A stretch of DNA of 64,000 nt from Paradesertivirga mongoliensis (GTDB taxonomy: Bacteria > Bacteroidota > Bacteroidia > Sphingobacteriales > Sphingobacteriaceae), in the NCBI RefSeq assembly GCF_024436395.1, contig NZ_JAFMZO010000002.1, positions 1,116,001-1,180,000 on the forward strand, read 5' to 3'. Position numbers and translations under genes: made by a program. The notes under the pieces are model-generated. The model was given only the letters and a program-made list of their open reading frames with translations, was not told where the DNA came from and made no database searches. Position 1 is the stretch's first letter; the number at the start of each line of letters is the position of its first letter. Shown one piece after another: positions 26,532 to 35,263 of this stretch.

Positions 26532-29390
26532 TTAGAACCGGTATCCAAACCCCAGTGAGATGGTTCTGCCGAACTGAACGGAGTTAATTAGCTGATCTGT
26601 GTTAGAATCGTAGCGCTTATTCGTATTCAAGTCCTGGTAAAAATTTGCATCACTATCAAGCAGGTTACTGATACTCAGCTTCAATTCTCCTTTATTCCTG
26701 ATGACTGATTTAGATAGTTGAAGATCTATCAGATCGCGGGGCGCTTCGTAAATGTCTGGATAATCAGCCTGAAAAGTATCGCCGCTGTATTGGCCGAAAC
26801 CAACGATCGCGATCCTTCGTCCAATTCTGTTGTAAAGCACATTAGCCTGTAAGCCTGTCTTAGGTGCCGAATATTGAAGGCCAGTATTGATAAGGTAAGG
26901 CGATTGGCCCTGTAGCGGTCTCTTATCTAATATTGTTACTGCATTAACAAAGTTTACCTGCGATTTTATTGCAGCAGCATTTGCCGTAAAAACAAGGTTC
27001 TTAAAAAAATTGGAACCCGAATTAATGAAACCGAGATTATGTCTCAACTCCACTTCTGCCCCGAAAACATCGGCCTCAGGAGCATTTATATACGAGATCG
27101 ATTTACTTGCGGCGGTCGACCCTGAGATTATATTACTTTCGATTGGCTTTATTAAATGCTTGTAAAATACTGAGAATGAAATCAGCTGCCCGGTAGAAGG
27201 GTACAACTCATAACGTAAGTCGATATTATCAATGGAAGTCCGCTGAAGCTCGGTGTTTCCGATTTTCACAGTCCCTGTAACGAAATCGTAGAAACTAAAT
27301 GGAGCAAGTTCGCGGAACTGGGCGCGTGCAACAGTTCTTCCATAGCTGGCCCGCAAATTAGACTGATCGTTAAGCGCATATGATAAATTAATTGAGGGTA
27401 GTATATCGAAATAATTATTGTCGATGTTCACTGCACCGGAGTTATCACGCGTATTAAGTGTTTCAATGTAATTTTCAACGCGAAGGCCCCAGGTTGCTTT
27501 AAGCTTATTGAACAATTGATTGGTCATCATTAAATAACCGGCATTTAAATCTCCCGATCCCTTATAAGTGTTGGCAGGATTGGTAATATCCTCAAGGTAA
27601 AATTTATCCTGAGCTATATTAACCGGGCTGAAAAGTTCGCCCTGAGGAAGACTTAGCAAAGCTTCAGAAGCCGCGAAGTCATCAGTATTTATAACATAAC
27701 CCAGCACTCTGGCAGACACGTTACGTTGTTTATATTGCTTCGATAATCCAGCCTTAATAGTTTGGCTTTGTCCTCTAATCTCAACTGGTAGGGTATAATT
27801 CGCCGAAGCGCCATAAATATTTTCGTCTAACTCGCTAAAAAAGCGACCAGCAGTAGAGGGCGTAGCAACCGATGGAACCTGTGCCTGGTAAGCCACATCA
27901 GCGGCATCGGTAACCTTCTTCACATAGGCAAGTCTCCGTAAATCGGGCTGGTCATTTGTGATTCGACTAAACGAAGTGTTCCAGCTCAATCGCGATTTAT
28001 TTTTTTGCGATAAAAGATGCTCTCCTTCCAGAACGGAGTTAAGAAGTGATTTATCATTCACCTCTTGCTGTGAAATCTTTTGCCTTGATTGCAGATCGAA
28101 TACTCCTGAACGCTGGAGATAATTATCCTCAAAGCTTTGGTTGAAAACATTTTTCAACGCAAACTTATGATTCCCTTTTATATAGGATATATTAGCCAGC
28201 AAGCCCAGCGTAGAGCTAAAATTATAATAACTGTCGTTGTATTGAAACAAAGGAATACCGCGTCCTGTGGCCCCGGACTCATTAAAGTCGTTCCGCTCTT
28301 CTTGCGAAATCGTAGCTGCATTTCGATAGTTCGTCGAAAGAATGAGCCCTAGTTTGCTATCATTTTTAAAACGGAACGAGTTACCATATACAAGCTGTAA
28401 ACTTTGCGTAGGCATCGTATTTCCCAGATTATTTATGCCCCAAGAATTATCAAACTGCTTAGTCTGCGCAACGCGTTGGTCTATCGACTGGTTGACATAT
28501 CGTTGCCGAGATGCCGGGAAAGATGCTGGCAGAGCCCTTGAAGACGCACCAAAGCCAGAAAAGTCTAGAATATTTCGTGAATTACCATAGAACGGCTTGA
28601 ACGTTGAAATGCTGTTATAACCAACGCTGTAACTAATTTGCAAGTTTTTTAGATCAGGAAAGTCTTTAGTTTTTATCTGCACAGCTCCACCGGCAAAATC
28701 ACCCGGAAGATCAGGTGTCGCTGTTTTACTTATAATAACATTATCAATAAGTGCTGATGGAATAACGTCAAATGAAAAGGTTTTCCTATCTGCCTCGGAG
28801 CTTGGCAAAGGCGAATTGTTTATCATCGCATTATTATATCTGTCGCTCAAACCTCTCACAACGATAAATTTGTTATCCTGCACACTGGCACCACTTACTC
28901 TTTTCAACACTTCGCCTGTATTTTTATCAGGCGAACGACGGATGACATCTGCCGAGATTCCGCTCGACATACTTATAGCATTTTTTTGCTGAGCATATAA
29001 TCCACCTATTGATTCCTGCTTCGCAGTCGCCGTAATCACCACCGCCTTCAACTCTTGGCCAGATTCTTCCATCACCACATCCAGGTTAGTCACCTTCCCT
29101 GCGGAAACAGCAATATCCGAGATCTTTTTAGTAGGATATCCAATATAAGAGAACTCTACCGTGAAGGTTCCGGCGGTAAGGCCATTTAGAGCGTAGCGCC
29201 CTTCCACATCTGTAGTGGTACCTTTATTAGTTTCTGAGATTTTTACAGTGACACCTATTAGTGTTTCACCGGTTTTTTTGTCGGTAATCTTTCCGACTAT
29301 TTTGCCCGGTGCCTGTGCATAGGTTTCTGAAATTAACACTCCGGTAAAAAGTACGAGAGCTAAAATTCTGATAATGAGATTGTGTTTCAC
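26532..29390 (-). CDS. TonB-dependent outer-membrane receptor (non-SusC type)
   Basis: The 952-residue protein has a signal peptide ending TYAQAPG, a carboxypeptidase-regulatory-like beta-sandwich domain (about 28-110; GKITDKKTGETLIGVTVKI), a plug (about 120-250; SADVIRRSPDKNTGEVLKRV, VRGLSDRYNNAMINN, DLPGDFAGGAVQIKT) and a C-terminal barrel ending in FGRTISLGFGYRF. It should import a substrate across the outer membrane using TonB energy. The next gene encodes a beta-helix lipoprotein. The promoter carries seven 11-bp-phased hexamers, so phosphate-regulated uptake is inferred. Confidence 0.9.
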   Translation of the reverse strand: MKHNLIIRILALVLFTGVLISETYAQAPGKIVGKITDKKTGETLIGVTVKISETNKGTTTDVEGRYALNGLTAGTFTVEFSYIGYPTKKISDIAVSAGKVTNLDVVMEESGQELKAVVITATAKQESIGGLYAQQKNAISMSSGISADVIRRSPDKNTGEVLKRVSGASVQDNKFIVVRGLSDRYNNAMINNSPLPSSEADRKTFSFDVIPSALIDNVIISKTATPDLPGDFAGGAVQIKTKDFPDLKNLQISYSVGYNSISTFKPFYGNSRNILDFSGFGASSRALPASFPASRQRYVNQSIDQRVAQTKQFDNSWGINNLGNTMPTQSLQLVYGNSFRFKNDSKLGLILSTNYRNAATISQEERNDFNESGATGRGIPLFQYNDSYYNFSSTLGLLANISYIKGNHKFALKNVFNQSFEDNYLQRSGVFDLQSRQKISQQEVNDKSLLNSVLEGEHLLSQKNKSRLSWNTSFSRITNDQPDLRRLAYVKKVTDAADVAYQAQVPSVATPSTAGRFFSELDENIYGASANYTLPVEIRGQSQTIKAGLSKQYKQRNVSARVLGYVINTDDFAASEALLSLPQGELFSPVNIAQDKFYLEDITNPANTYKGSGDLNAGYLMMTNQLFNKLKATWGLRVENYIETLNTRDNSGAVNIDNNYFDILPSINLSYALNDQSNLRASYGRTVARAQFRELAPFSFYDFVTGTVKIGNTELQRTSIDNIDLRYELYPSTGQLISFSVFYKHLIKPIESNIISGSTAASKSISYINAPEADVFGAEVELRHNLGFINSGSNFFKNLVFTANAAAIKSQVNFVNAVTILDKRPLQGQSPYLINTGLQYSAPKTGLQANVLYNRIGRRIAIVGFGQYSGDTFQADYPDIYEAPRDLIDLQLSKSVIRNKGELKLSISNLLDSDANFYQDLNTNKRYDSNTDQLINSVQFGRTISLGFGYRF

Positions 29391-29412
29391 CTTTTACAAT
29401 TTTGATTCATTG

Positions 29413-29491
29413 CAAAAGTATTACCGCAATGTTAAGCTGGGGTTAGCAGGGAATTAAGTATCGGTAACCTCTGTGTTATCTTAACATTAAC
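29413..29491 (-). promoter_or_regulatory. Candidate PHO-box promoter with seven 11-bp-phased hexamers
   Basis: The -7 element TACTTTTG (29413-29420 on the complement) is a perfect TAnnTTTG match. On the plus strand hexamers attacc, gttaag, gttagc, attaag, gtaacc, gttatc and attaac start at 29420, 29431, 29442, 29453, 29464, 29475 and 29486, exactly 11 bp apart. No TTTG -33 element is present at the proper place, as expected of an activator-dependent promoter. The predicted leader is about 17 nt. Confidence 0.6.
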
Positions 29492-29499
29492 AACCGCTT

Positions 29500-29533
29500 T
29501 GATAAAAACAAGCAGCCAGCATTGGCCGGCTGC
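29500..29533 (-). terminator. Intrinsic terminator after the choice-of-anchor-I gene
   Basis: GCAGCC (29512-29517) pairs with GGCTGC (29528-29533), with an inner GC pair. On the minus strand it is followed by TTGTTTTTAT. It separates the choice-of-anchor-I gene from the receptor promoter. Confidence 0.75.
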
Positions 29534-29543
29534 CTGTTTCGCG

Positions 29544-31073
29544 CTATATTTTATCTGGCTGGTACAATTTCACCGAACCATCGCCTTCGCTCGACACCAC
29601 TAAAATGCTTCTTCCATTCGGACTGTCTTTAGGCTTGATATACAATAGTCCTTCAGGAGCGTCGCCCGTAGCAAACAACTGAAGAAAAACAGGGCTCATC
29701 GGATTGCTGACATCATAAACCGCGATCATATCCGCCCGCTCCATACCAATGAAGGCGATCATCTGACCATTGACTTTGTTTACTGTAACAGCCTCAACTT
29801 CCACTCCTTTGTTATCAGAACGGCCATCATCGTATTTTCCGGCAGCAATTACCCGCTGCTCCAAATCTTTCCCTATTTCTGCTACCAATTGGCCGTTACT
29901 TGCATTTATGATGCTCACGCTTCTGCCACCGGTGGTGTATAATTCATCAAAATCTCCGTCGCCATCTGTATCACCATTGAACCTGGTAACCGTAAGACGA
30001 CCGGCGTTTGCACTCAACTTTAATGTTGCAGCAGTTGGAAAACGGGTTGGATCTAAAGTCAAAGCCGATACCCTTACCTCCTCATTAAAAGCAGCACCGT
30101 AATCACGGGTATCACCTTCATTGGCAAGTGCCAGGTACGAAACATTATTCAGGCTGAACATAGAAATTGCATCGGGAAGATAGAAAGCTTTCACAGGCCA
30201 GGTACCCAATTCCATCTTATTATCCTGATCACTTATATCGAACGCGTTTGCCGAAAGACTGATATCCTTCACACCCAGTGGTACGACTCTTAGAATAGTG
30301 CCAGCAATCAAATCTACTTCTGCAACGGCATTATTCTCTTGTAGTGTAACCCATGCCTTTTTTGAATCAGCGGCGATGGTTACATATTCCGGTTCTATAT
30401 CTTTCGCGAATGTGGCATTTAGGCCATACATTCTGAAGCCAGCAGCCTTAAGATTTGCCAAGCTGCTTTCAAATGAAGTAAAATCCAGGGTTCTAACCGA
30501 GTAATTGTTTTTAATATCGATTACAGAAATCGAACCTACAGGGTCAACTGTATAATTTGAATTTGGCTCGCCTTCATTTGCGGTCACGATGTAATTCCCG
30601 TCAGGGCTAAACGTCACCATGTCGGGCAGAGCACCTACAGTAACACGTCTTGTTTCAGTTAGCGTTGACGTATTAAGTATCGCCACAGCGCCATTATCGG
30701 TTTTAATAGAAGCTTCGAGTGCTACTGCTAATAGACCGTTTGACACAGCCACGCTATTTGCAACTCCGCTTGTTGTAGAGAAATCGAGCGTTTGAGACTT
30801 GGTGATCGTAGGAAAAGCGCTTAGATCAATCACGTCGACTTTAGAGCCTACGGCGTTGTTCACTACAAAGAGTTTTTTAGTTTTAGGGTCGTAAGTTGAA
30901 ATTTCAGCCGCTCCGGTGGTTCCGAGAGTAATAGTAGAGACCTCTCTAAAAGTTGCAGGATTTTCAGGAACAATTTGTTCAGGCTCAACAAACGGGTCTC
31001 CGTTATTTTTTTTGCAGGCAAAAAATACTGTTGTAACGGAAATGAGAAATAGTAAGGATTTAAAAGATTTCAT
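29544..31073 (-). CDS. Choice-of-anchor-I beta-propeller lipoprotein
   Basis: The 509-residue protein has a lipoprotein signal (lipobox VFFAC at about residues 16-20). The body is a seven-bladed-type propeller with repeated blades such as SVAVSNGLLAVALE, MVTFSPDGNYIVTANEGEP, WVTLQENNAVAEVDL and DTDGDGDFDELYTTGGRS, matching the choice-of-anchor-I domain. That domain often occurs with alkaline phosphatase or nucleotidase modules but has no assigned catalysis. It sits between two phosphate-scavenging operons, and paired GTTA hexamers lie upstream. Direct phosphatase activity is not shown. Confidence 0.75.
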   Translation of the reverse strand: MKSFKSLLFLISVTTVFFACKKNNGDPFVEPEQIVPENPATFREVSTITLGTTGAAEISTYDPKTKKLFVVNNAVGSKVDVIDLSAFPTITKSQTLDFSTTSGVANSVAVSNGLLAVALEASIKTDNGAVAILNTSTLTETRRVTVGALPDMVTFSPDGNYIVTANEGEPNSNYTVDPVGSISVIDIKNNYSVRTLDFTSFESSLANLKAAGFRMYGLNATFAKDIEPEYVTIAADSKKAWVTLQENNAVAEVDLIAGTILRVVPLGVKDISLSANAFDISDQDNKMELGTWPVKAFYLPDAISMFSLNNVSYLALANEGDTRDYGAAFNEEVRVSALTLDPTRFPTAATLKLSANAGRLTVTRFNGDTDGDGDFDELYTTGGRSVSIINASNGQLVAEIGKDLEQRVIAAGKYDDGRSDNKGVEVEAVTVNKVNGQMIAFIGMERADMIAVYDVSNPMSPVFLQLFATGDAPEGLLYIKPKDSPNGRSILVVSSEGDGSVKLYQPDKI

Positions 31074-31094
31074 ACATTTTTCTTGCGAAAGTAG

Positions 31095-31120
31095 AAGGCC
31101 GAAAAGTGTTTTTCGGCCTT
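31095..31120 (-). promoter_or_regulatory. Strong hairpin in the leader before the choice-of-anchor-I gene
   Basis: AAGGCCGAAAA (31095-31105) pairs perfectly with TTTTCGGCCTT (31110-31120) around a 4-nt loop. It lies 22 bp before the ATG and 97 bp past the glycerophosphodiesterase stop. It may end upstream readthrough (weak T-tract on minus) or act in the leader. Confidence 0.6.
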
Positions 31121-31172
31121 TTGAAGAAACGTAACAAAAGCGTAATAATAAGCTTATATTAAGGGCGGACTT

Positions 31173-31194
31173 GTTAACTAAACGTTATTCAAAC
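31173..31194 (-). promoter_or_regulatory. Paired 11-bp hexamers, candidate PHO box of the choice-of-anchor-I gene
   Basis: On the plus strand GTTAACTAAAC (31173-31183) is directly followed by GTTATTCAAAC (31184-31194), an 11-bp direct repeat of the same hexamer type found before phoX and susC. The -7 at the expected register (31155-31162) is AT-rich but a poor match, so this one is less certain. Confidence 0.45.
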
Positions 31195-31216
31195 GCTAGC
31201 TCACAACTTTCGCAAG

Positions 31217-32257
31217 CTATTTTTTCACCATTTCAAGCAATAGTTCCGGCTCATTAGTAGTAATAAAATCGATGCCCCGTTCAAGAAGCCACATCATCGT
31301 ATCCTTATCGTTTACGGTCCAGGCATTGGTAGTAAGTCCTTCCTGTTTTGCGATGGAGAGCCAGTCCGGATTTTTCTTCAACACGCTAAAGTGGTAGTCG
31401 TAGCCCCATAGATTATCTTTTTTAAGCTCCTGGGGTGATTTATCTCCGTTCAAATAGGCCACTCTGGCAAAAGGGTCGAGCCTCTGTAGTTCCTTGCAGA
31501 TCTCATAGTCGAAACTTATGTAGTCGATCCACGCCTGTGCCTTCAAAGCTTTAACCAAACACACAACCTCACGAGCAGTAGCAATACTATGCTCTTTGCT
31601 CACGGCCGATGGTTTGATTTCAAGGATTAGTTTTGTGGTATTTTGGCTTATCCCCTCTTTCAGATAATTCACAAGAGTTGGCAGGCTCTCACCATTCGAC
31701 AGCTTCAGCTGTGTGAGCTCTTGTGCCTCCGTTTTCCCGATTGAAATGTTCTGAAAGCTTGGATCGTGATTAATCAGTAACACAGAGTCGGCCGACATGT
31801 GCACATCGAATTCTGAGCCGGCGCAACCCAAATTAACGGCGTGCTTTAACGCCGCAATCGAATTTTCGGGAACACCGGTATTTTTCCAGGCACCCCTGTG
31901 AGCAATTACTTTATTTTGAATAAATTCATCGCTTATAATCTTAAACGTATCTAAAACTACAGCACCTTTATTCCTCGCAGAGATAATAATATCATACTGA
32001 GCGCCTTTAAGATTATACTCTGGAAGGATGGAAATTACTCCATCTCTAACAGTAAATACTTTAGCATGATCTCCGGAGATCTCTACATTTCTTACCGTTT
32101 TTCCACCTAAAGTGATACGCCCCACTTCGGTTCTTCCGCCCGAAAATGTGTAATTGCTTAAGAACACCGGAAGCTTTTCCTGAGCCTGCACCATAAAAAA
32201 ACTGCTATTCATAAACATGAATAGCAGAATTGTCTTGATTGTTTCCGACATCGTCAT
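31217..32257 (-). CDS. Secreted glycerophosphodiester phosphodiesterase
   Basis: The 346-residue protein has a signal peptide ending VQAQEK. An N-terminal ~85-residue beta domain precedes the GDPD TIM barrel, which starts at VIAHRGAWKNTGVPENS (catalytic HR...EN). EFDVHMSADSVLLINHDPSF (acidic metal ligand and HD) and ILEIKPS follow, with WTVND near the end. It hydrolyses glycerophosphodiesters to glycerol-3-phosphate plus alcohol. The ATG overlaps the preceding stop by one base (TGATG), so it is translationally coupled to the metallophosphoesterase at the end of the SusC-SusD operon. Confidence 0.92.
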   Translation of the reverse strand: MTMSETIKTILLFMFMNSSFFMVQAQEKLPVFLSNYTFSGGRTEVGRITLGGKTVRNVEISGDHAKVFTVRDGVISILPEYNLKGAQYDIIISARNKGAVVLDTFKIISDEFIQNKVIAHRGAWKNTGVPENSIAALKHAVNLGCAGSEFDVHMSADSVLLINHDPSFQNISIGKTEAQELTQLKLSNGESLPTLVNYLKEGISQNTTKLILEIKPSAVSKEHSIATAREVVCLVKALKAQAWIDYISFDYEICKELQRLDPFARVAYLNGDKSPQELKKDNLWGYDYHFSVLKKNPDWLSIAKQEGLTTNAWTVNDKDTMMWLLERGIDFITTNEPELLLEMVKK

Positions 32258-33750
32258 CAGGCGTTTAGGTTTAAACTTTCAGTATATACGTTTCCAAAAG
32301 GATCGGTGGCGTTTACCTTTATCACTTTTACCGAAGCATCGGGTTTTACAAAGAAAAGATGGTCTGTCAGATTCGGTTCTACCCACCCTCTCGGATTCGG
32401 CTTCTCTGCTCCCATAAACATTTCATGCGCCCAGGGGTCGTAAGCGGTTCGCTGCTCAGGCTTCCCCATTGGCCGACCATCGGCAAACCATTCCAGATGC
32501 CAGTTTTTATCGTAATTCCATACGTTGATGCATGCCTCCTGCGGGTAATCTTTATGTTTACCTACCGGATAAATTCTCAGTTGATGAGTTTTAGGATGTC
32601 CCGTAGCTTTATAATACCAACTGATTTTGTCGCCTTCCACTTCATACACTCCATAGCCAGAAGGGGTACCGTCTCCGCAGATTGGCCCGGTCCACCATGC
32701 GCCGCAAACGGTTCCATGATTATGTTCGGTCATGTTATCTTCAATCCAAACTTCGTTGAAGTGCGTGTGTGCCGACATAAAATGAACCTGATACGGCTTT
32801 AATACGTCATACAAGCGTTGGCGATTGACTACCACGCCTCCAAGCTCCGGGGTTGTATCTTTATTTCTGGCATGTTGGCCGGTGTTAGTTGGGATATGCA
32901 GACTCACTACTACGGTTGCGCCTGCCGGCACTTGCTTTAAGTCTTGCTCAAGCCATTGCAATTGATTTTCACCAATATATCCCATATATCTTTTGGCTAC
33001 TCCCATAAAAAACACATCGTCGAGTACCACATAGTGGATCTTACCGCGGTTAAAAGAATAATATGTGGGACCGAAATGCTCCCTGAAGGTTCTGGTTGAG
33101 CCCTCATCCGTGCGGGCTTCGAGATCCATATCGTGATTCCCTATCACATTAAAAAAGGGAACACCACTCAGGGCAATAGCCTTTTTATAATCGGGGAACA
33201 GGTTAAATTTATCCCAAACCAGGTCGCCGCAACCAATGCCGTGTACAGGAACCTTATCCCGGTAGGAATCTACTACTTCCTTCAGATCGGGTGCAGATTG
33301 AGATACCAGTAATTCCGCATCCCTCTTCGTTTGAATCTGCGGGTCGCCCCATACAATAAACGTGTGCTTATCATCGCTTAGGGACAGCTTCTTCAGTTCG
33401 AAATCAGAAACAAAGCTGCTTTTTGAATGATCAATCGTTCTAAAAAAACGGGTTATGCTATTCTCATGCGGAAATTCATATCCCGATGGTAAAGACACAT
33501 AAACAAATTGGGTGGTTTTATTACTCAGCAACTCATAGTTACCGTTAGCGCTGCTAAGTACCACATTAATTCCGTCGGTTACAGCAACCCCGGCAACGCC
33601 CTTTCCTGCAGAGCTAATCCGTCCTTTCAGTAAGGTAGTTGAAAGATCCGTTACCGTTGCTCGGTTTTCTGCTGCTTCTGCGATAGCTACGGGTGCAGCA
33701 ACTGCTACACCCATAATGGTCATATTTTTTAAAAAGTCTCTTCTTATCAT
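32257..33750 (-). CDS. Secreted calcineurin-like phosphoesterase
   Basis: The chosen start is ATG 33750 (MIRRDFLKN), 8 bp after the SusD stop; a longer form from 33774 would overlap SusD. The N-terminus RRDFLKNMTIMGVAVAAPVAIA looks like a Tat-type or long signal. An N-terminal carboxypeptidase-like beta domain (about 35-125) precedes the metallophosphoesterase core: WGDPQI, GCGDLVWDKF, NVIGNHDMD, SLHIPTN and AHTHFNE, the full set of dimetal ligands. A C-terminal beta domain (about 380-497) matches the calcineurin-like C-terminal family. Its operon partner is a glycerophosphodiesterase, so phosphodiester or phosphomonoester release outside the cytoplasm is likely. Confidence 0.88.
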   Translation of the reverse strand: MIRRDFLKNMTIMGVAVAAPVAIAEAAENRATVTDLSTTLLKGRISSAGKGVAGVAVTDGINVVLSSANGNYELLSNKTTQFVYVSLPSGYEFPHENSITRFFRTIDHSKSSFVSDFELKKLSLSDDKHTFIVWGDPQIQTKRDAELLVSQSAPDLKEVVDSYRDKVPVHGIGCGDLVWDKFNLFPDYKKAIALSGVPFFNVIGNHDMDLEARTDEGSTRTFREHFGPTYYSFNRGKIHYVVLDDVFFMGVAKRYMGYIGENQLQWLEQDLKQVPAGATVVVSLHIPTNTGQHARNKDTTPELGGVVVNRQRLYDVLKPYQVHFMSAHTHFNEVWIEDNMTEHNHGTVCGAWWTGPICGDGTPSGYGVYEVEGDKISWYYKATGHPKTHQLRIYPVGKHKDYPQEACINVWNYDKNWHLEWFADGRPMGKPEQRTAYDPWAHEMFMGAEKPNPRGWVEPNLTDHLFFVKPDASVKVIKVNATDPFGNVYTESLNLNA

Positions 33751-33758
33751 GGCTATTG

Positions 33759-35222
33759 TTATTTCTCCCACCAAACTTTAGTATTGATATCATCTCCGCC
33801 CATAGACTGAACCGCGAGTTTATAATTGGCGTTATTGTTTGTCGCTACTGTTGTGGGATACTTGAAGCGAACCGGCATAATTCCATTATTTCTTAAGCCA
33901 GGGCCTTTAGGCAAACTGGGCAGGCCTGTGCGACGATATTCAAACCATTGCTGATAATCAGTAAAGATCAGCGCATAATACTTTTGAAGGATGATCCGCT
34001 CTAATGAGCCGTCGTAGGCTGTATTGGCAGCATAGCTTGCATTGGTGAAATAATCTGCAGGCATGGTCAATCCCCATTGCTCAATAGCGGCCTTTACGCC
34101 ATTTTGATAATGAGTCTGAGCGCTTGATGTAATTATTCCTTTTTGGGCAAGCTCCGCTTTAATGAATTCAACTTCAGCATAAGTCATCACCGGAGCTACC
34201 ATCGGCGCCTCTACCAGCGCCCTGATCATATTGGAAGGTGTATAATCGAATTGAGAATCCGCACCCGAATATGCGCTTGGAATTCCCTTATAACCAATTG
34301 CCACATTTTTCTTGGTAACCGGATCTAAACGTGTTGCTTGCGATAGGACTTTAGCTCTGCGCGGATCATTGAAGCCATTGAGGTTATCGACAAAGTATGA
34401 TGCTGCGGCACGTCCGTTAGTAAAATCGATTGAACGCCCCCATGGAGATATATTTGGTTCAACTCCTGTTATTTTCAAGATAGCGCTTTCATCCACTTTA
34501 GTAAAGACCGGGTATTTTGCCGGGTCGTTAATTATAGCAGCCATCTTCGCCCCGGCATTCATCTCTGCGCGATTCGAAACCCGAAGAAGCAGACGTAAAT
34601 GAAGTGAATTACAGAATTTCTGCCAGTTGCTTACATTATTGTTGTATAAAAGCTCGGTGCCGTAAATCATTGCTTTTGTGGGCACAAACAAGCTATTGGC
34701 TGTCTCTAGATCACCTAACAGTTTGATATAAATATCCTTTTGAGTATCAAAGGCAGGGCGAAGAATTCCTTCATCGGCACTTCCCGCCTGGCTCATTGGA
34801 ACATCGCCAAAACTATCTGTCAATAAGGAATAAGCCCATGCATTAAGCGTTAGCGCGATGGCCTGATAATTCGGGTCATTTACGGCGTCAGCAGCAGCTT
34901 TCATTTCCTTGATGTTCTTTACCCATCTGTAGTAGGTATTCCAGGTAGAGTTACCAGCGCTTTCGCTCATGTCGTAGCGATGCAAGCCGCCAGAAACACT
35001 TGGAAAAGGTAACGAAACCTGCATAAATTGGAAGGTAAAATCAGCACTTCTTTCTGTATTAAAGCTGGCCATACTGTAGATGACCGGATTTAGTAAGGTC
35101 CCGGGGCTAACCCGATCCAGACGATTAGGATCGGTATTGAGTTCATCGAATTTCTCTGTGCAGGAGGTTGAGATGATGGTGAATACACCTATCATGCAGG
35201 CAATCTTTTTTAATATAGCCAT
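33759..35222 (-). CDS. SusD/RagB-like surface lipoprotein (SusD-like type 2)
   Basis: The 487-residue lipoprotein has lipobox STSC (signal MAILKKIACMIGVFTIISTS). Typical SusD-family features are FDELNTDPNRL after the anchor, TPR-like helices with YYRWVKNIKEM and LLTDSFGDVPMSQA, and a C-terminal FEYRRTGLPSLP. It forms the lid on the SusC channel encoded immediately upstream and captures the substrate. The two enzymes that follow are phosphoesterases, so the imported ligand is probably a phosphate ester rather than a glycan; this is inference from context. Confidence 0.92.
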   Translation of the reverse strand: MAILKKIACMIGVFTIISTSCTEKFDELNTDPNRLDRVSPGTLLNPVIYSMASFNTERSADFTFQFMQVSLPFPSVSGGLHRYDMSESAGNSTWNTYYRWVKNIKEMKAAADAVNDPNYQAIALTLNAWAYSLLTDSFGDVPMSQAGSADEGILRPAFDTQKDIYIKLLGDLETANSLFVPTKAMIYGTELLYNNNVSNWQKFCNSLHLRLLLRVSNRAEMNAGAKMAAIINDPAKYPVFTKVDESAILKITGVEPNISPWGRSIDFTNGRAAASYFVDNLNGFNDPRRAKVLSQATRLDPVTKKNVAIGYKGIPSAYSGADSQFDYTPSNMIRALVEAPMVAPVMTYAEVEFIKAELAQKGIITSSAQTHYQNGVKAAIEQWGLTMPADYFTNASYAANTAYDGSLERIILQKYYALIFTDYQQWFEYRRTGLPSLPKGPGLRNNGIMPVRFKYPTTVATNNNANYKLAVQSMGGDDINTKVWWEK

Positions 35223-35263
35223 TTTCGTTTGTTATTGGATTGGTATCCCTAATTAGAGTGTTG

